Positions 18,221 through 28,652 of a stretch of 64,000 bases of DNA are shown here, piece after piece; within the stretch, counting starts at the first letter, position 1, and each line of letters begins with the position of its first letter. The DNA is from Rhizobiaceae bacterium (lineage in GTDB: Bacteria; Pseudomonadota; Alphaproteobacteria; Rhizobiales; Rhizobiaceae). The translations under genes and the position numbers were made by a program. The stretch covers positions 248,001-312,000 of the forward strand of contig JAEPOG010000006.1 of the NCBI GenBank assembly GCA_017643025.1, in the 5' to 3' direction. Below the pieces are notes generated by a model. It searched no databases. It was given only the letters and a program-made list of their open reading frames with translations, and was not told the DNA's origin.

Positions 18221-19532
18221 ATGGACCGTACGGGGCAGAAACATCGTCTTGTCATCATCGGTGCCGGTTTCGGCGGGCGAAACGATCAACGGACTGAAAG
18301 GCGCCGGTCTCGACATCACGCTGATCGACCGGCGCAACCACCATCTTTTCCAGCCATTGCTCTATCAGGTTGCGACCACCTCGCTGGCGACCTCCGAGAT
18401 CGCCTGGCCGGTGCGGCAGCTGCTCCGCCGCCGCAAGGACGTCACGACCCTGCTGGCGACGGTCACAGGCGTCGACAAGGTCGGCCGCCGGGTTCTGCTC
18501 TCCGATGGCGAGTCGGTCCCATACGACACGCTGGTGATCGCCACTGGCGCGCGCCACGCCTATTTCGGCCATGACGAGTGGGAGCCCTTCGCGCCCGGCC
18601 TGAAGACGCTGGAGGACGCGACGACGATCCGCCGCCGCATCCTGCTGGCCTTCGAGCGGGCCGAGCGAGAGACCGACGCTGCCAAACGGCAAACATTCCT
18701 GACATTCGTTGTCATTGGCGGCGGCCCGACAGGCGTCGAGCTCGCCGGCACCATCGCCGATCTGGCGCGCGACACGCTCACCGGTGAGTTCCGACGCATC
18801 GATCCGGGCGAAGCCCGAGTGGTGCTGGTCGAGGCCGGACCGCGCGTGCTCGGCAATTTCCGCGAAACGATGTCGGACTATGCCGGCGGGGCGCTTGAGC
18901 GGCTGGGAGTCGAGGTGCGGCTCGGGTTCCCGGTCACGGCGGTAGACAGCGAAGGCGTGACGATCGACGGCAAGAGACTGCCGGCGCGAACCGTAATCTG
19001 GGCGGCTGGTGTCGCGGCGTCGCCTGCAGCCGAATGGCTGGGCGCGCCCGCCGACAGGGCAGGGCGCATCATTGTCGAACCCGACCTCACCGTGACCGGC
19101 AATCCCGAAATCTTCGCCATCGGCGACACCGCCCATGTCGAGCGTCCCGAGGGCGGCCTTGTGCCCGGCGTCGCGCCGAGCGCCAAGCAGCAGGGCAGGT
19201 ACGTCGCGAAAACGATCCGCGCCAGGCTTCGCGGCCGTCCGGATCACGGCCCCTTCCGCTATCGCGCCGAGGGCGACCTTGCCACGATCGGCAAGCGGGC
19301 GGCTGTGGTCGATTTCGGCTGGATCAGCTTCACTGGCTGGCTCGCATGGTGGCTTTGGGGCTTCGCCCACATCTATTTCCTGATCGGCCTGCGCTACCGG
19401 CTTGCGGTCGCGCTGTCTTGGCTCTGGATCTATGCCACTGGTCAGCGCAGCGCCCGTCTGATTACTCAAGGCGATAGCGACGAAGGCAAGGAGCCTGTGA
19501 CCCGGAAGTCTCGCGCGAAAGCAGGCGCCTGA
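18221..19532 (+). pseudogene. ndh: type II NADH dehydrogenase (FAD-dependent), interrupted by a frameshift near 18278
   Basis: Two frames together encode a near-complete NDH-2. The first, from ATG 18221, gives MDRTGQKHRLVIIGAGFGG, the FAD Rossmann motif. The remainder, starting at GAA 18279, gives ETINGLKGAGLDITLIDRRN to the C-terminus, with the NAD motif VIGGGPTGVELAGT, IFAIGDTAHV and the amphipathic membrane region WWLWGFAHIYFLIGL. Restoring the family sequence GG-L-E needs two bases inserted at 18278, or one removed. The enzyme feeds NADH electrons to quinone without pumping protons. The lesion may be a real inactivation or a sequencing error. The open frame from 18162 without the FAD motif is an artefact of this shift. 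Confidence 0.85.
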
Positions 19533-19667
19533 GCCATCATGCGATTGTGGTGCGAAGCGCCGCCCTCCTGTCATGAAAACGTATCCTGAATCTGCTGGAC
19601 TCAAGGTTCAAGCGGCGCGAGACTTCCCCTTTCTGCAGCCGGCTTAGTTCCCAATCAGGAGGCAACA

Positions 19668-21644
19668 ATGACCCTGCATCTTCGTCCGCTATCCCGTCGC
19701 TCGTTTCTCGGAGGCGCCGCAGCCCTCGGCGGCCTAGTCGTCATGCACCCCTTCGCGGCGCGCGCGCAGGCCAACCAGGCGCACCTGCGCATCATGGAAA
19801 CGACAGACATCCACGTCTCTGTGCTGCCGTACGACTACTACGCCGACCGGCCCAACGACACGATGGGCCTTGCCCGTACTGCCTCGATCATCGACGGCTT
19901 CCGTGCCGAGGCGACCAACACCATGCTGGTCGACAATGGCGACTACCTTCAGGGCAACCCGATGGGCGACTGGATCGCCTATGAGAGGGGCATGAAGGAA
20001 GGCGACATGCACCCCGTGATCAACGCCATGAACGTGCTCGGCTACGACTGCGGCACACTCGGCAATCACGAGTTCAATTACGGCCTGTCCTTCATGGACA
20101 AGGTGAATGCCGGCGCCAACTTCCCGATCGTTTGCGCCAATCTCGTCAATGGCACAGAGCTCGCCGCCAATCCGCGCGACGACAAGCTCTACACCAAACC
20201 CTACGTGATCGTGGACAAGACGGTGACCGATGGTTCGGGCGCGGAACAGACGGTTCGTGTCGGCTTTATCGGCTTCGTGCCGCCGCAGATCATGGTGTGG
20301 GATTCCCGCCATCTGGTCGGCAACGTCACGACCCGCGACATCGTCCAGACGGCCGCTGCCTGGGTGCCGCAGATGAAGGAGGAGGGAGCCGACATCGTGA
20401 TCGCGCTCTCGCATTCGGGCATCGACATCAACCAGGGCGAGATGATGGAAAACGCCTCGTTCTTCCTCGCCGGCGTGGATGGCGTCGATGCCGTGTTCAC
20501 CGGCCACCAGCATCTTGTCTTCCCCGGCGCTTTCGACGGTCTGGAGGGCGTCGACAACGCCAAGGGCACGATCCAGGGCAAACCCGCCGTTCAAGGCGGC
20601 TTCTGGGGCTCGCATATGGGCCTGATCGATCTGCTGCTGGAGCGCGACGGCAACAGCTGGAGCGTTGTCGATTCCACCTCCGAGGCGCGGCCCATCTACA
20701 ACCGCGACGAGAACCGCAAGGTGATCCCGACCGTCGAGAATCTCGCCGCGGTCGAGGCGGCCGTGGCCGAGGACCACCAGAACACGCTGAACTATGTCCG
20801 CACCCCGGTCGGCAAGACTTCGGCGCCGCTCTACTCCTATTTCGCGCTCGTTGCAGACGATCCGTCCGTGCAGATCGTCAGCCAGGCGCAGACCTGGTAT
20901 GTGGCCGACCTTCTGAAGGACGGCGAGTACAAGGACCTGCCGGTGCTTTCGGCCGCAGCTCCGTTCAAGGCCGGCGGCCGCGGCGGGCCGGAATATTACA
21001 CCGACGTCCCGGCCGGAGACGTGGCGATCAAGAACGTCGCCGACCTTTACCTCTATCCGAATACGGTCCGTGCCGTCGCCATCGATGGCGCGACGGTGAA
21101 GGAATGGCTGGAAATGTCGGCCGGCATCTTCAATCAGATCGAGCCGGGCAAGGCGGACCAGCCGCTGCTCAATCCGGATTTCCCGTCCTACAATTTCGAC
21201 GTCATCGACGGTGTGACCTACAAGATCGACCTGTCCATGCCGCCGAAATACACGCCCAAGGGCGAGGTCGCGAACGCCGATTCCAGCCGCATCGTCGACC
21301 TGAGGTACAACGGCCAGCCCATCGATCCGGCGCAGAAGTTCATCGTCGCCACCAACAACTACCGTGCCGGCGGCGGCGGCAACTTCCCTGGCATCAACGA
21401 CAGCGTCGTGGTGCTGTCGGCGCCCGACACCAACCGCGACGTGATCGTGCGCTACATCGTCGAGCAGGGCACCATCAATCCGTCGGCCGACGCCAACTGG
21501 ACCTTTGCACCGCTCGACGGCGCAACCGTGCTGTTCGACACCGGTCCGAAGGCGAAGGAGTTCATGGCCGATGTGAAGGGTGTGAAGATCGAGGCGGCTG
21601 GTGAGGGCGCCGACGGCTTCGCCAGCTACCGCATCACACTGTAG
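19668..21644 (+). CDS. cpdB: periplasmic 2',3'-cyclic-nucleotide 2'-phosphodiesterase / 3'-nucleotidase
   Basis: This 658-residue protein carries a Tat signal ([14 protein letters not shown]). The calcineurin-type metallophosphatase domain contains [31 protein letters not shown] and [11 protein letters not shown]. The 5'-nucleotidase C-terminal domain follows, with [18 protein letters not shown] and [15 protein letters not shown]. It degrades 2',3'-cyclic nucleotides and 3'-nucleotides outside the cytoplasm, scavenging phosphate and nucleosides. A strong terminator follows. Confidence 0.92.
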   Translation: MTLHLRPLSRRSFLGGAAALGGLVVMHPFAARAQANQAHLRIMETTDIHVSVLPYDYYADRPNDTMGLARTASIIDGFRAEATNTMLVDNGDYLQGNPMGDWIAYERGMKEGDMHPVINAMNVLGYDCGTLGNHEFNYGLSFMDKVNAGANFPIVCANLVNGTELAANPRDDKLYTKPYVIVDKTVTDGSGAEQTVRVGFIGFVPPQIMVWDSRHLVGNVTTRDIVQTAAAWVPQMKEEGADIVIALSHSGIDINQGEMMENASFFLAGVDGVDAVFTGHQHLVFPGAFDGLEGVDNAKGTIQGKPAVQGGFWGSHMGLIDLLLERDGNSWSVVDSTSEARPIYNRDENRKVIPTVENLAAVEAAVAEDHQNTLNYVRTPVGKTSAPLYSYFALVADDPSVQIVSQAQTWYVADLLKDGEYKDLPVLSAAAPFKAGGRGGPEYYTDVPAGDVAIKNVADLYLYPNTVRAVAIDGATVKEWLEMSAGIFNQIEPGKADQPLLNPDFPSYNFDVIDGVTYKIDLSMPPKYTPKGEVANADSSRIVDLRYNGQPIDPAQKFIVATNNYRAGGGGNFPGINDSVVVLSAPDTNRDVIVRYIVEQGTINPSADANWTFAPLDGATVLFDTGPKAKEFMADVKGVKIEAAGEGADGFASYRITL

Positions 21645-21668
21645 GCAATCTCGCTTGCTTAAAACGTT

Positions 21669-21695
21669 GAAGGGGCCTGGCGGCCCCTTCTTCTT
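21669..21695 (+). terminator. Rho-independent terminator after cpdB
   Basis: A 9-bp perfect stem (GAAGGGGCC/GGCCCCTTC) encloses a TGGC tetraloop and is followed by TTCTTG. It lies 25 bases after the cpdB stop. Confidence 0.8.
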
Positions 21696-21701
21696 GTCCG
21701 C

Positions 21702-22940
21702 CTAGGCCTTGTACACGACCTGCCTGACGTCGATGTACTCGGCGCGGAAGCCGGCCTCGCAATAATGGAGGTAGAATTCCCACAGCCGGCGGAAACGTTC
21801 ATCGAAGCCCATTTGCACGATCCGCTCCCAGGAATCCTGGAAGCGGAGGCGCCACTCGGCGAGTGTGCGCGCATAATCCTGCGGGAACACGCGCTCGCGC
21901 AGGAAGGCCAAACCCTGATCCGTGCCGAGCGTGCGCAGGATCTGCGGCGTCGGCAGCATGCCGCCCGGAAACACATAGCGCTGGATGAAATCGACGCGTG
22001 AGCGGTAGCGCTCGAACGCGCTCTCGTTGATGGTGATGATCTGCAGCCCCGCCGTGCCGCCGGGGTTCAGGCATTCCTTCATCTTGCCGAAAAAGACCGG
22101 CCAGTACTTCTCGCCCACCGCCTCGAACATCTCGATGGAGGCGATCCGGTCATATTTGCCCGTCTCGTCGCGGTAATCCTGGAACTTGATGTCGACCTTT
22201 TCGGCAAGGCCGGCCTTGTGGATGCGCTCCTTCGCGAAATCATGCTGCTCCCGGCTGATCGTCAACCCGGTCACCTTGCAGCCGATCTCGCGCGCGGCGA
22301 ATTCCGCGAACCCGCCCCAGCCGCAGCCGATCTCCAGCACGTGATCGCCGGCCTTGATGCCGGTGTCGTTCGCGAGAGCCCGGTATTTCGCTGCCTGGGC
22401 GCTTTCGAGGTCGTTGGCGCCCGTCTCATAGAGCGCTGAGGAGTACGTCATCGAGGGGTCGAGCCACTCGCGGTAGAAGGCATTGCCGAGATCGTAATGC
22501 GCCGAGATGTTCTTGCGGGCGCGGCCGCGCGTGTTTTCGTTGAGCCAGTGGCGCACGCTTTGTATGAGCCTCAGCAGCCGGTTGCTGCCGCCGGCCACGG
22601 CCTCGCCGGCATCCTCGTTGATGACAAAGAGTTCGAGGAACCTGGTAACGTCTGGGCTTTCCCAGTCGCCGTCCATGAAGGATTCCGCCACGCCGATCGT
22701 GGCGCCGGAGAATGCTCTGCCGGGCAGTCGCCAGTTCTTGAGAGTGACCTCGGCGTCAGGGCCGGGCGCGTTGCCGCCGACCCGCAGCCGTTTTCCGTCA
22801 GGGAGGTTGAGCGTGAGCGACCCTTTCGGCAGGTCGATCAGCAGTTTCAGCGTAAGCCGCGACTTGGCCGACAGCCCACGTGTGACAGCAGTAAAGTTGT
22901 CCGCAGTCAGCCGGACTGCTTCATCGCTGGCGTGGCTCAT
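21702..22940 (-). CDS. cyclopropane-fatty-acid synthase family SAM-dependent methyltransferase
   Basis: This 412-residue protein has the CFA synthase layout: an N-terminal lipid-binding region and a C-terminal Rossmann methyltransferase with the SAM loop VLEIGCGWGGFAEFA. Family motifs include NISAHYDLGNAFYREWLDPSMTYSSALY, GLTISREQH, and SIEMFEAVGEKYW with the conserved acidic site. The ATG at 22940 was chosen for its GGAGG. It sits in an apparent operon with a DUF1365 protein and an FAD oxidoreductase. That set recurs in proteobacteria and is linked to methylated or furan fatty acids in Rhodobacter, so the product could be something other than a cyclopropane ring. Confidence 0.88.
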   Translation of the reverse strand: MSHASDEAVRLTADNFTAVTRGLSAKSRLTLKLLIDLPKGSLTLNLPDGKRLRVGGNAPGPDAEVTLKNWRLPGRAFSGATIGVAESFMDGDWESPDVTRFLELFVINEDAGEAVAGGSNRLLRLIQSVRHWLNENTRGRARKNISAHYDLGNAFYREWLDPSMTYSSALYETGANDLESAQAAKYRALANDTGIKAGDHVLEIGCGWGGFAEFAAREIGCKVTGLTISREQHDFAKERIHKAGLAEKVDIKFQDYRDETGKYDRIASIEMFEAVGEKYWPVFFGKMKECLNPGGTAGLQIITINESAFERYRSRVDFIQRYVFPGGMLPTPQILRTLGTDQGLAFLRERVFPQDYARTLAEWRLRFQDSWERIVQMGFDERFRRLWEFYLHYCEAGFRAEYIDVRQVVYKA

Positions 22941-23003
22941 CGCTACCACCTCCCCGCCGCCTTGGAACGGCGGCTTGCCTCACCCGCGCCTGGCGGCGCT
23001 CCT

Positions 23004-23843
23004 TCACCGGGCGTGGCGACTGCCGCCATCGCTGAAACTGACCGGGTGCGGGGCTTGCGGTGATTTGTGGAACCGGGCGCCCTTCAGCCAGAGTTTCAGG
23101 GCTTCCCAGTGGATTCCCGCCATGATTTTCCACGTCATGAACGGAATGCGCAAGAGGTTTGCAGCAAGTGCTGATGTCGTGAGTTGCCGCGCAGTACCGG
23201 CGAAAGTCGCTGCCAACAGCGCTTCGTCCCGTTCCGTTTCGTGGATTCTGAGGCGCACGGTGCGTCCGGGCGGTAGGATGCGGAAATGGTAGCGCGCTTC
23301 CATGCCGATGAAGGGCGAGACATGAAAGAGTTTGGCGCGTGTCTGCCTGACGCCAGCCTCGCTCAGGTCTCCCGGCTCGATCCGCGCCACATAGGTGTGC
23401 CGTTCGCCGAATGTGTTGCGCACTGCATAGATGAGAGCCAGCAATTCGCCTGCAGCTCCGTAAGCGAAGTAGACCGAGATCGGGTTGAAGGCGTAGCCGA
23501 ATATGCGCGGATAGCTCAGCAGCAGGATTCGCGTTGCCGGTGTCTCGAGCCCGGCATCTGCCAGGAGTCGGTCCGCGAACGACCGCAGCGTCTCGCCGTC
23601 TCGTTCGGTCTGGTCGGTCTCGCGAAACGAGACAAGGTTTGGTTTGTTGACCGAGAGCAGGGGAGACATGCGGTCGGCCTCGTCCAGCCTGTCGATATCG
23701 ACCAGCAGCGAAAACACCTTGTAGGTGAAGCGGTGGCCGAATGGCCTCAGCCGCTGGTGCATGACCTCGCCGGGATAGAGCACGGCCGCCGCCTCGGGCG
23801 ACGGGCCGTTGTCGGTCATCGTCGTGATGCGTTCGGTAGACAT
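23004..23843 (-). CDS. DUF1365 domain-containing protein
   Basis: This 279-residue protein matches DUF1365: YPGEVMHQRLRPFGHRFTYKVFSLLVDIDRL, RILLLSYPRIFGYAFNPISVYFAY, and KLFHVSPFIGMEARYHFRI. The ATG at 23843 follows the oxidoreductase stop by five bases; an ATG at 23819 is also possible. The family's chemistry is unknown but it nearly always accompanies an FAD oxidoreductase and a CFA-like methyltransferase, as here. A role in fatty acid or lipid modification is therefore likely. Confidence 0.87.
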   Translation of the reverse strand: MSTERITTMTDNGPSPEAAAVLYPGEVMHQRLRPFGHRFTYKVFSLLVDIDRLDEADRMSPLLSVNKPNLVSFRETDQTERDGETLRSFADRLLADAGLETPATRILLLSYPRIFGYAFNPISVYFAYGAAGELLALIYAVRNTFGERHTYVARIEPGDLSEAGVRQTRAKLFHVSPFIGMEARYHFRILPPGRTVRLRIHETERDEALLAATFAGTARQLTTSALAANLLRIPFMTWKIMAGIHWEALKLWLKGARFHKSPQAPHPVSFSDGGSRHAR

Positions 23844-23848
23844 GGCGT

Positions 23849-25180
23849 CTACTCGGCCGCGACCGGCAGGGCGCCGGGCAGGCGTTCCAGGGTATCGCGC
23901 CACGGTACTCGTGCGCCCAGCGCTTCCGCTGCATCAAGCCCAGAGCGCAGCCCGTCCTCGTGGAATCCGTGCCCGGTCCACGCGCCGGCGAACCAGGTGC
24001 GCCTGATACCCTGGATGTCGGGCAGCCGCTCCTGCGCCGCGAGCGCGGCGGCATTGAACTGAGGGTGGTCGTAGCTCCATTCCCCGAAAATAGTATCCTC
24101 GCCGGGTTCGGTTGCCGGGTTGAGCGTGACGAAAAGCGGGTGCGCAGGGTCGATGCCCTGCAGGCGGTTCATCCAGTAGGTGACCGAAACATCGTCGTTG
24201 TCCGAACTGCGCAGATAGTTCCATGCTGACCAGGCGCGGCCGCGCTTCGGCATCAGCTTCGGATCGCGGTGGAGTACGACCCGGTTGGGCCGGTAAGGCA
24301 CTGCCGAGAGCACCGCCTTCTCCTCCTGTGAGGCGTCGCCCAGTAATGCCAGTGCCTGGTCGCTGTGTGCTGCGATCACCACCTCGTCGAATCTTTCAGG
24401 TGCGGTGCCGTCCGCCCAGACCGTCACGCCGAAGGCGTCGCGGATGACCGTTCGCACAGGCGAACCGGTGCGAATGTCGGCCACGGGCGCCAGCAGTTTG
24501 TCGAGGTAGTTGCGAGCGCCGCCCTTGACCGTCCGCCAGACTGGCCGCTCCCAATGGATCAGGCGGTGGTTTTCGAAGAACGAGACGAAGCTGTCGGCCG
24601 GATATTCGAGCATGCCGATCTTCGGCGTCGACCAGATCGCCGCCGCCATCGGGATCAGGTAGTTGTCGCGGAACTCCGGCGAGAACCGCCGGTGATCGAG
24701 ATATTCGCCGATCGTGCGTTCGTCGAGCAGCCCGCTTTCGCGGTCGGTGACGCAGATCGCGTTGAAGCGCATGATCTCGCGCAGCATCCTGAGGAAGGAC
24801 GGCGAGACGAGGTTCTTCGCCTGGGCGAAGATCGAGGCGATGCTCTGCCCGCTCCATTCGAGCTTGCCGCCGTCGAGCGAGACGGAGAAACCCATATTGC
24901 TCTCGATGGTCTCGACCCCGAGCGCGGAGAACAAAGCCGTCAATTCGGGATAGTTGTGCTCATTGTAGACGATGAAGCCGGTATCGACCGCGATGGGAAC
25001 GCCGTCATAGTCGATGTCAACGGTGGCCGTGTGGCCGCCTGGGCGCTCGCCCGCCTCGTACAAGGTCACGTCGGCCGTCGGTGAAAGCGCCCACGCGGCG
25101 GATGCTCCGGATATGCCGGAGCCAATGACCGCGATCTTCCGTTTGCCCGAACGTCCCCTGCTGATCGGTATGATGTTCAT
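23849..25180 (-). CDS. NAD(P)/FAD-dependent oxidoreductase (amine oxidase/desaturase-like)
   Basis: This 443-residue protein starts with a dinucleotide-binding motif ([18 protein letters not shown]) and continues with the acidic end of the Rossmann fold ([18 protein letters not shown]). The C-terminal FAD motif is [18 protein letters not shown]. The family is flavin-containing amine oxidase-like and is the first gene of the DUF1365/CFA-type operon, five bases upstream of the next gene. It probably oxidises or desaturates a lipid acyl chain; the substrate is inferred from context only. Confidence 0.85.
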   Translation of the reverse strand: MNIIPISRGRSGKRKIAVIGSGISGASAAWALSPTADVTLYEAGERPGGHTATVDIDYDGVPIAVDTGFIVYNEHNYPELTALFSALGVETIESNMGFSVSLDGGKLEWSGQSIASIFAQAKNLVSPSFLRMLREIMRFNAICVTDRESGLLDERTIGEYLDHRRFSPEFRDNYLIPMAAAIWSTPKIGMLEYPADSFVSFFENHRLIHWERPVWRTVKGGARNYLDKLLAPVADIRTGSPVRTVIRDAFGVTVWADGTAPERFDEVVIAAHSDQALALLGDASQEEKAVLSAVPYRPNRVVLHRDPKLMPKRGRAWSAWNYLRSSDNDDVSVTYWMNRLQGIDPAHPLFVTLNPATEPGEDTIFGEWSYDHPQFNAAALAAQERLPDIQGIRRTWFAGAWTGHGFHEDGLRSGLDAAEALGARVPWRDTLERLPGALPVAAE

Positions 25181-25314
25181 GCCTGTCCATTCTGTCTGAT
25201 GAATCGCGAACGCGCGGATGCGCGGCCGTCGGACAGAAGAAACGGGTCAGGTCCGATTGAGTTTCAGATGAGAGGAGTGATCGGACTGTGCAGAGGCAGC
25301 GGCTTGACTTTCGC

Positions 25315-26922
25315 CTACCGATTGTCCCCGAGGATCATGTCAGCGCCCTTCTCGGCGATCATGATGGTCGGCGAGTTGGTGTTGCCGGAGGTGATTGCGG
25401 GCATGACCGACGCGTCGATGACGCGCAGCCCACTTACACCGCGCACACGCAGGCGCTCATCCAGAACTGCGTTTGCGTCGCCCTCCGGTCCCATGCGGGC
25501 CGTGCCGACCGGATGGAAGATTGTCGTGCCGAGATCGCCGGCGGCGACAAGCATGTCCTCGTCGGAGGCCACATGCGCGCCGGGCTTGTATTCCTCGGGG
25601 CGGTAGGCAGCCATCGCCGGCTGCGACACGATGCGGCGCGCCCATTTGAGCGATTCCACCGCGATGCGCTTGTCTTCCTCGGTAGACAGATAGTTGGGCC
25701 GGATGTCGGGCTGCGCCGCCGCATCCGGGCCCGACAGATGCACAGAGCCGCGGCTCGTCGGCCTGAGATTGCAGACACTTGCCGTGAAGGCGTCGAAGGC
25801 GTGCAATCCGTCGCCCCAATTGTCGAGCGACAGCGGCTGGAAGTGGAACTCAAGGTTCGCCGTCTCGAATTCGGGCGAAGAGCGCACGAAGGCGCCCATC
25901 TGCGACGGCGCCATCGTCAGCGGCCCGCGCCGCCGTAGCGCATAGTTCATGCCCATCATGGCGCGCCGGAACAGGTTGGCGTAGTCGCCGTTGAGCGTTC
26001 GTATGCCGCTCACCTTGTAGACCGGCCTGATCTGGAGGTGATCCTGAAGGTTCTTGCCGACGCCAGGCAATTCGACCAGTGGCTCGACCCCGTTTGCCTT
26101 CAGAACAGCGGGATCGCCGATGCCCGAGCGTTCGAGAATAGGTGGCGACGCGACCGCGCCGGCTGACAGGATCACCTCGCCGCGCGCCGCCGCACGGTGC
26201 GTCTCTCCGCCCTGCCGGTAGACGACGCCGGTTGCGCGACCGTCGGTGATCTCGACCCGGTCGATCAGAGCTGATGTGACAACCTTGAGATTCGACCGCG
26301 ACAGGGCAGGCTTCAGGAACCCGCGCGCCGCCGACCAGCGCCGGCCGCGCTTCTGGTTCACCTGGAAATAGGACGAGCCGGAATTGTCGCCCGAATTGAA
26401 GTCGCCGATCTTCTCGATGCCGGCCTGTTCCGCAGCGTCGCGCAGCCGGTCGAGTATCTCCCAGCGAATGCGCGGATGCTCCACCCGCCACTCGCCGCCC
26501 GAAGCGTGGAATTCGTTGGGCGGGTTCTCGTGGTCCTCATGCTTGAGAAAGAAGGGCAGTACGTCGTCCCAGCCCCAGCCGGTGAGACCGAGCTGGCGCC
26601 AGCCGTCATAGTCGCGCGCCTGGCCGCGCATGTAGATCATGGCGTTGATCGCCGACGAGCCGCCCAGCACCTTGCCGCGCGGATAGGCGAGCGCCCGGCC
26701 GTTCAGCCCCGGCTCAGCCGCCGTCTTGAACAACCAGTCGGCGCGCGGATTGCCGATCGCGAAGAGATAGCCGACCGGGATGTGGAACCAGATCCAGTTG
26801 TCGCGCCCGCCGCCTTCGAGCAAAAGCACCCGGTTCCTCGGATCCGCCGAGAGCCTGTTGGCGAGCACGCAGCCGGCGGAGCCTGCCCCGCAGATGATGT
26901 AGTCGAATTCGCCGTCCGCCAC
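25315..26922 (-). CDS. GMC-family FAD oxidoreductase (choline/alcohol dehydrogenase-like)
   Basis: The N-terminal FAD motif is [20 protein letters not shown], followed by [22 protein letters not shown], the GMC signature 1. Signature 2 appears as [16 protein letters not shown]. The catalytic His lies in [11 protein letters not shown]. Length is about 535 residues from GTG 26922, chosen for its GGGGAG and for the family's usual start; an upstream GTG at 26946 is also open. No betaine aldehyde dehydrogenase is adjacent, so choline is not established as the substrate. Confidence 0.88.
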   Translation of the reverse strand: MADGEFDYIICGAGSAGCVLANRLSADPRNRVLLLEGGGRDNWIWFHIPVGYLFAIGNPRADWLFKTAAEPGLNGRALAYPRGKVLGGSSAINAMIYMRGQARDYDGWRQLGLTGWGWDDVLPFFLKHEDHENPPNEFHASGGEWRVEHPRIRWEILDRLRDAAEQAGIEKIGDFNSGDNSGSSYFQVNQKRGRRWSAARGFLKPALSRSNLKVVTSALIDRVEITDGRATGVVYRQGGETHRAAARGEVILSAGAVASPPILERSGIGDPAVLKANGVEPLVELPGVGKNLQDHLQIRPVYKVSGIRTLNGDYANLFRRAMMGMNYALRRRGPLTMAPSQMGAFVRSSPEFETANLEFHFQPLSLDNWGDGLHAFDAFTASVCNLRPTSRGSVHLSGPDAAAQPDIRPNYLSTEEDKRIAVESLKWARRIVSQPAMAAYRPEEYKPGAHVASDEDMLVAAGDLGTTIFHPVGTARMGPEGDANAVLDERLRVRGVSGLRVIDASVMPAITSGNTNSPTIMIAEKGADMILGDNR

Positions 26923-27019
26923 CTGCTCCCCCGGGATGCGGTTCACAAAAGTGCATCATGCATGCCGATGTGGCGGCATGCCATACCGAGGTTCGTTGGA
27001 TAGTGTCTCAGCTTGAAGG

Positions 27020-27094
27020 TGGCTCCCCGGGCCGGATTCGAACCAGCGACCAACCGGTTAACAGCCGGTTGCTCTACCACTGAGCTACCGGGGA
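27020..27094 (-). tRNA. tRNA-Asn (GTT)
   Basis: The minus strand folds into a cloverleaf. The acceptor is TCCCCGG paired with CCGGGGA, the discriminator G is followed by an encoded CCA, and the T arm has GGTTCGAATCC. The anticodon arm CCGGCTGTTAACCGG gives anticodon GTT, asparagine. Confidence 0.95.
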
Positions 27095-27277
27095 ACAGCG
27101 GTGCTCGCGAACGGCGGAGCCTATAGCAAACAGTATCGCGCTTTGCAAAGCGCCATCCGGGCAAAAAATAGCGGCGTGAAAATTGCGCTCGCATTCTCGC
27201 TGCAACGGCATCACATAAGCGGCTCATGGCTGCAAACTGCGCGCTTTGGTGCGCGACTTTCCGGAGTTTTCACGCCG

Positions 27278-27565
27278 ATGAATATGAAACCGGATTTGTC
27301 CGGCGCCGACGGGGTGCGAGAGGGAGAAGAGCCGGCAAGGCGTCTGCGCATCATGGGACGCGAAATCACGCTGCCTCGCTCGCGTTTGCTGCGCATCGCG
27401 TTGGGCGTGGTGTTGATACTGCTCGGCACGGTGGGTTTTCTGCCGGTCGTCGGCTTCTGGATGATTCCCGTCGGCTTGCTCGTGCTTTCTTACGACATCG
27501 GCGCTGTCAGGCGGCTGCGGCGCAGGGTGGAACTCTGGTGGGGAAAGCGCCGAAAATGCAAGTAA
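27278..27565 (+). CDS. small membrane protein, PGPGW-like
   Basis: This 95-residue protein has a charged N-terminal half, then IALGVVLILLGTVGFLPVVGFWMIPVGLLVLSYD, one or two membrane helices, and a very basic tail (RRLRRRVELWWGKRRK). It resembles the PGPGW-type putative transmembrane proteins found in rhizobia. The ATG at 27278 is preferred over an upstream frame with unlikely composition. Function unknown. Confidence 0.65.
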   Translation: MNMKPDLSGADGVREGEEPARRLRIMGREITLPRSRLLRIALGVVLILLGTVGFLPVVGFWMIPVGLLVLSYDIGAVRRLRRRVELWWGKRRKCK

Positions 27566-27665
27566 TAGCCCATCGGGCTGTCTCTGTGCGGAATTGCACG
27601 GCCGCGTTACTTGACGGCGGAATCGCGCCAACATATTGAACCGCTCACGCTGGCGTGAACAGCGT

Positions 27666-27739
27666 GGCCTCGTGGCGGAGTGGTTACGCAGAGGACTGCA
27701 AATCCTTGCACCCCGGTTCGATTCCGGGCGAGGCCTCCA
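27666..27739 (+). tRNA. tRNA-Cys (GCA)
   Basis: Complete cloverleaf: acceptor GGCCTCG pairs with CGAGGCC, discriminator T is followed by encoded CCA, and the T arm is CCCGGTTCGATTCCGGG. The anticodon loop is CTGCAAA, anticodon GCA, cysteine. A T-run (TTTTTT) directly after it may help end the transcript. Confidence 0.95.
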
Positions 27740-27825
27740 GTTTTTTCGTGCGTTGCGCCGGGCGCGACGATACGGTCGTGGGTGAACAGGCGCCATGCTC
27801 GGCGCCGCAGGCGGGCCGAGGCGAC

Positions 27826-28482
27826 ATGGAAGGCGATTTCCAGCAACTCAGGACGAAGATGGTCGACGGGCAGGTGCGCACCACCGACGTGACGGACCCA
27901 GCAGTCATCGACGCGATGCTGTCCGTGCCGCGTGAAGCCTTCGTGCCGGCCGCCCGTGCTGCTCTTGCCTACATCGACGAGGATGTCGAAGTCGCTCCCG
28001 GCCGCTTTCTCATGGAGCCGTCGCCATTCGCCAAGCTTCTCCAGCTTGCCGGCGTGGGGCAGGGCGATTTCGTGCTCGATGTCGGTTGCGCCACCGGTTA
28101 CTCGTCCGCGGTCCTGTCGCATATGGCGAGTTCGATCGTGGCGCTTGAAAGCGACGAAGCCCTTGCAGACAAGGCGAGCGCCACTCTGCTCGAAAAAGGC
28201 TATGACAATGTCGCGGTGGTGACTGGCGACCTTGAGGCCGGCTGTCCTGACGAAGCTCCCTTCGACGTGATCGTGCTCGGCGGCGCTGTGGATTTCGTGC
28301 CCGATGCGCTTCTTGGCCAGCTTCGCGACGGCGGTCGTCTGGTTGCCGTTGTGGGCAGCGGAAATGCTGCTGCGGCGCACATTTTCCTGAACGCGGACGG
28401 CATCGTCACGAGCCGCCGCGCCTTCAACGCTGCGGTGCGCCGGCTGCCGGGGTTCGAGCGCAAGCCCGAATTCCAGTTCTGA
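27826..28482 (+). CDS. pcm: protein-L-isoaspartate O-methyltransferase family protein
   Basis: This 218-residue SAM methyltransferase has the PCMT layout: MVDGQVRTTDVTDPAVIDAM and VPREAFVP near the start, MEPSPFAKLLQLAGV, and SAM motif I as VLDVGCATGYSSAVLS. It would methylate isoaspartyl residues in damaged proteins. The ATG at 27826 begins the family-like sequence; the frame upstream runs through tRNA-Cys and is not coding. It precedes tolC, as in other rhizobia. Confidence 0.87.
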   Translation: MEGDFQQLRTKMVDGQVRTTDVTDPAVIDAMLSVPREAFVPAARAALAYIDEDVEVAPGRFLMEPSPFAKLLQLAGVGQGDFVLDVGCATGYSSAVLSHMASSIVALESDEALADKASATLLEKGYDNVAVVTGDLEAGCPDEAPFDVIVLGGAVDFVPDALLGQLRDGGRLVAVVGSGNAAAAHIFLNADGIVTSRRAFNAAVRRLPGFERKPEFQF

Positions 28483-28652
28483 GGCCTGAGGGCAACACTG
28501 TCCGATTCGTTAATGCCCGCTGAATCGGGCCTCTAACATTGTTCCTTGAACTCACTATATCCGCCGTGTAGCCATTAACCTGGCTGCCGAGGAGAGGGCT
28601 CCTTTTGCCGATTTGATCGTTTGTGTGGTCAGCCGTCGCGGTGGCCGGTGCT

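Noticed and set aside
18162..18278. Extended N-terminus of the NADH dehydrogenase from 18162
   Set aside because: This reading skips the FAD-binding motif, which is intact in the other frame from 18221; the extension is an effect of the frameshift.
18255..19604. 449-residue open frame on the minus strand
   Set aside because: Antisense to the NADH dehydrogenase, with shadow-like composition.
20132..21604. 490-residue open frame on the plus strand
   Set aside because: Alternative frame of cpdB, very Arg-rich, no family match.
26943..27227. 94-residue frame on the minus strand
   Set aside because: It runs through tRNA-Asn and has no coding features.
27655..27825. N-terminal extension of pcm
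   Set aside because: The extension is a translation of tRNA-Cys; the family start is at 27826.
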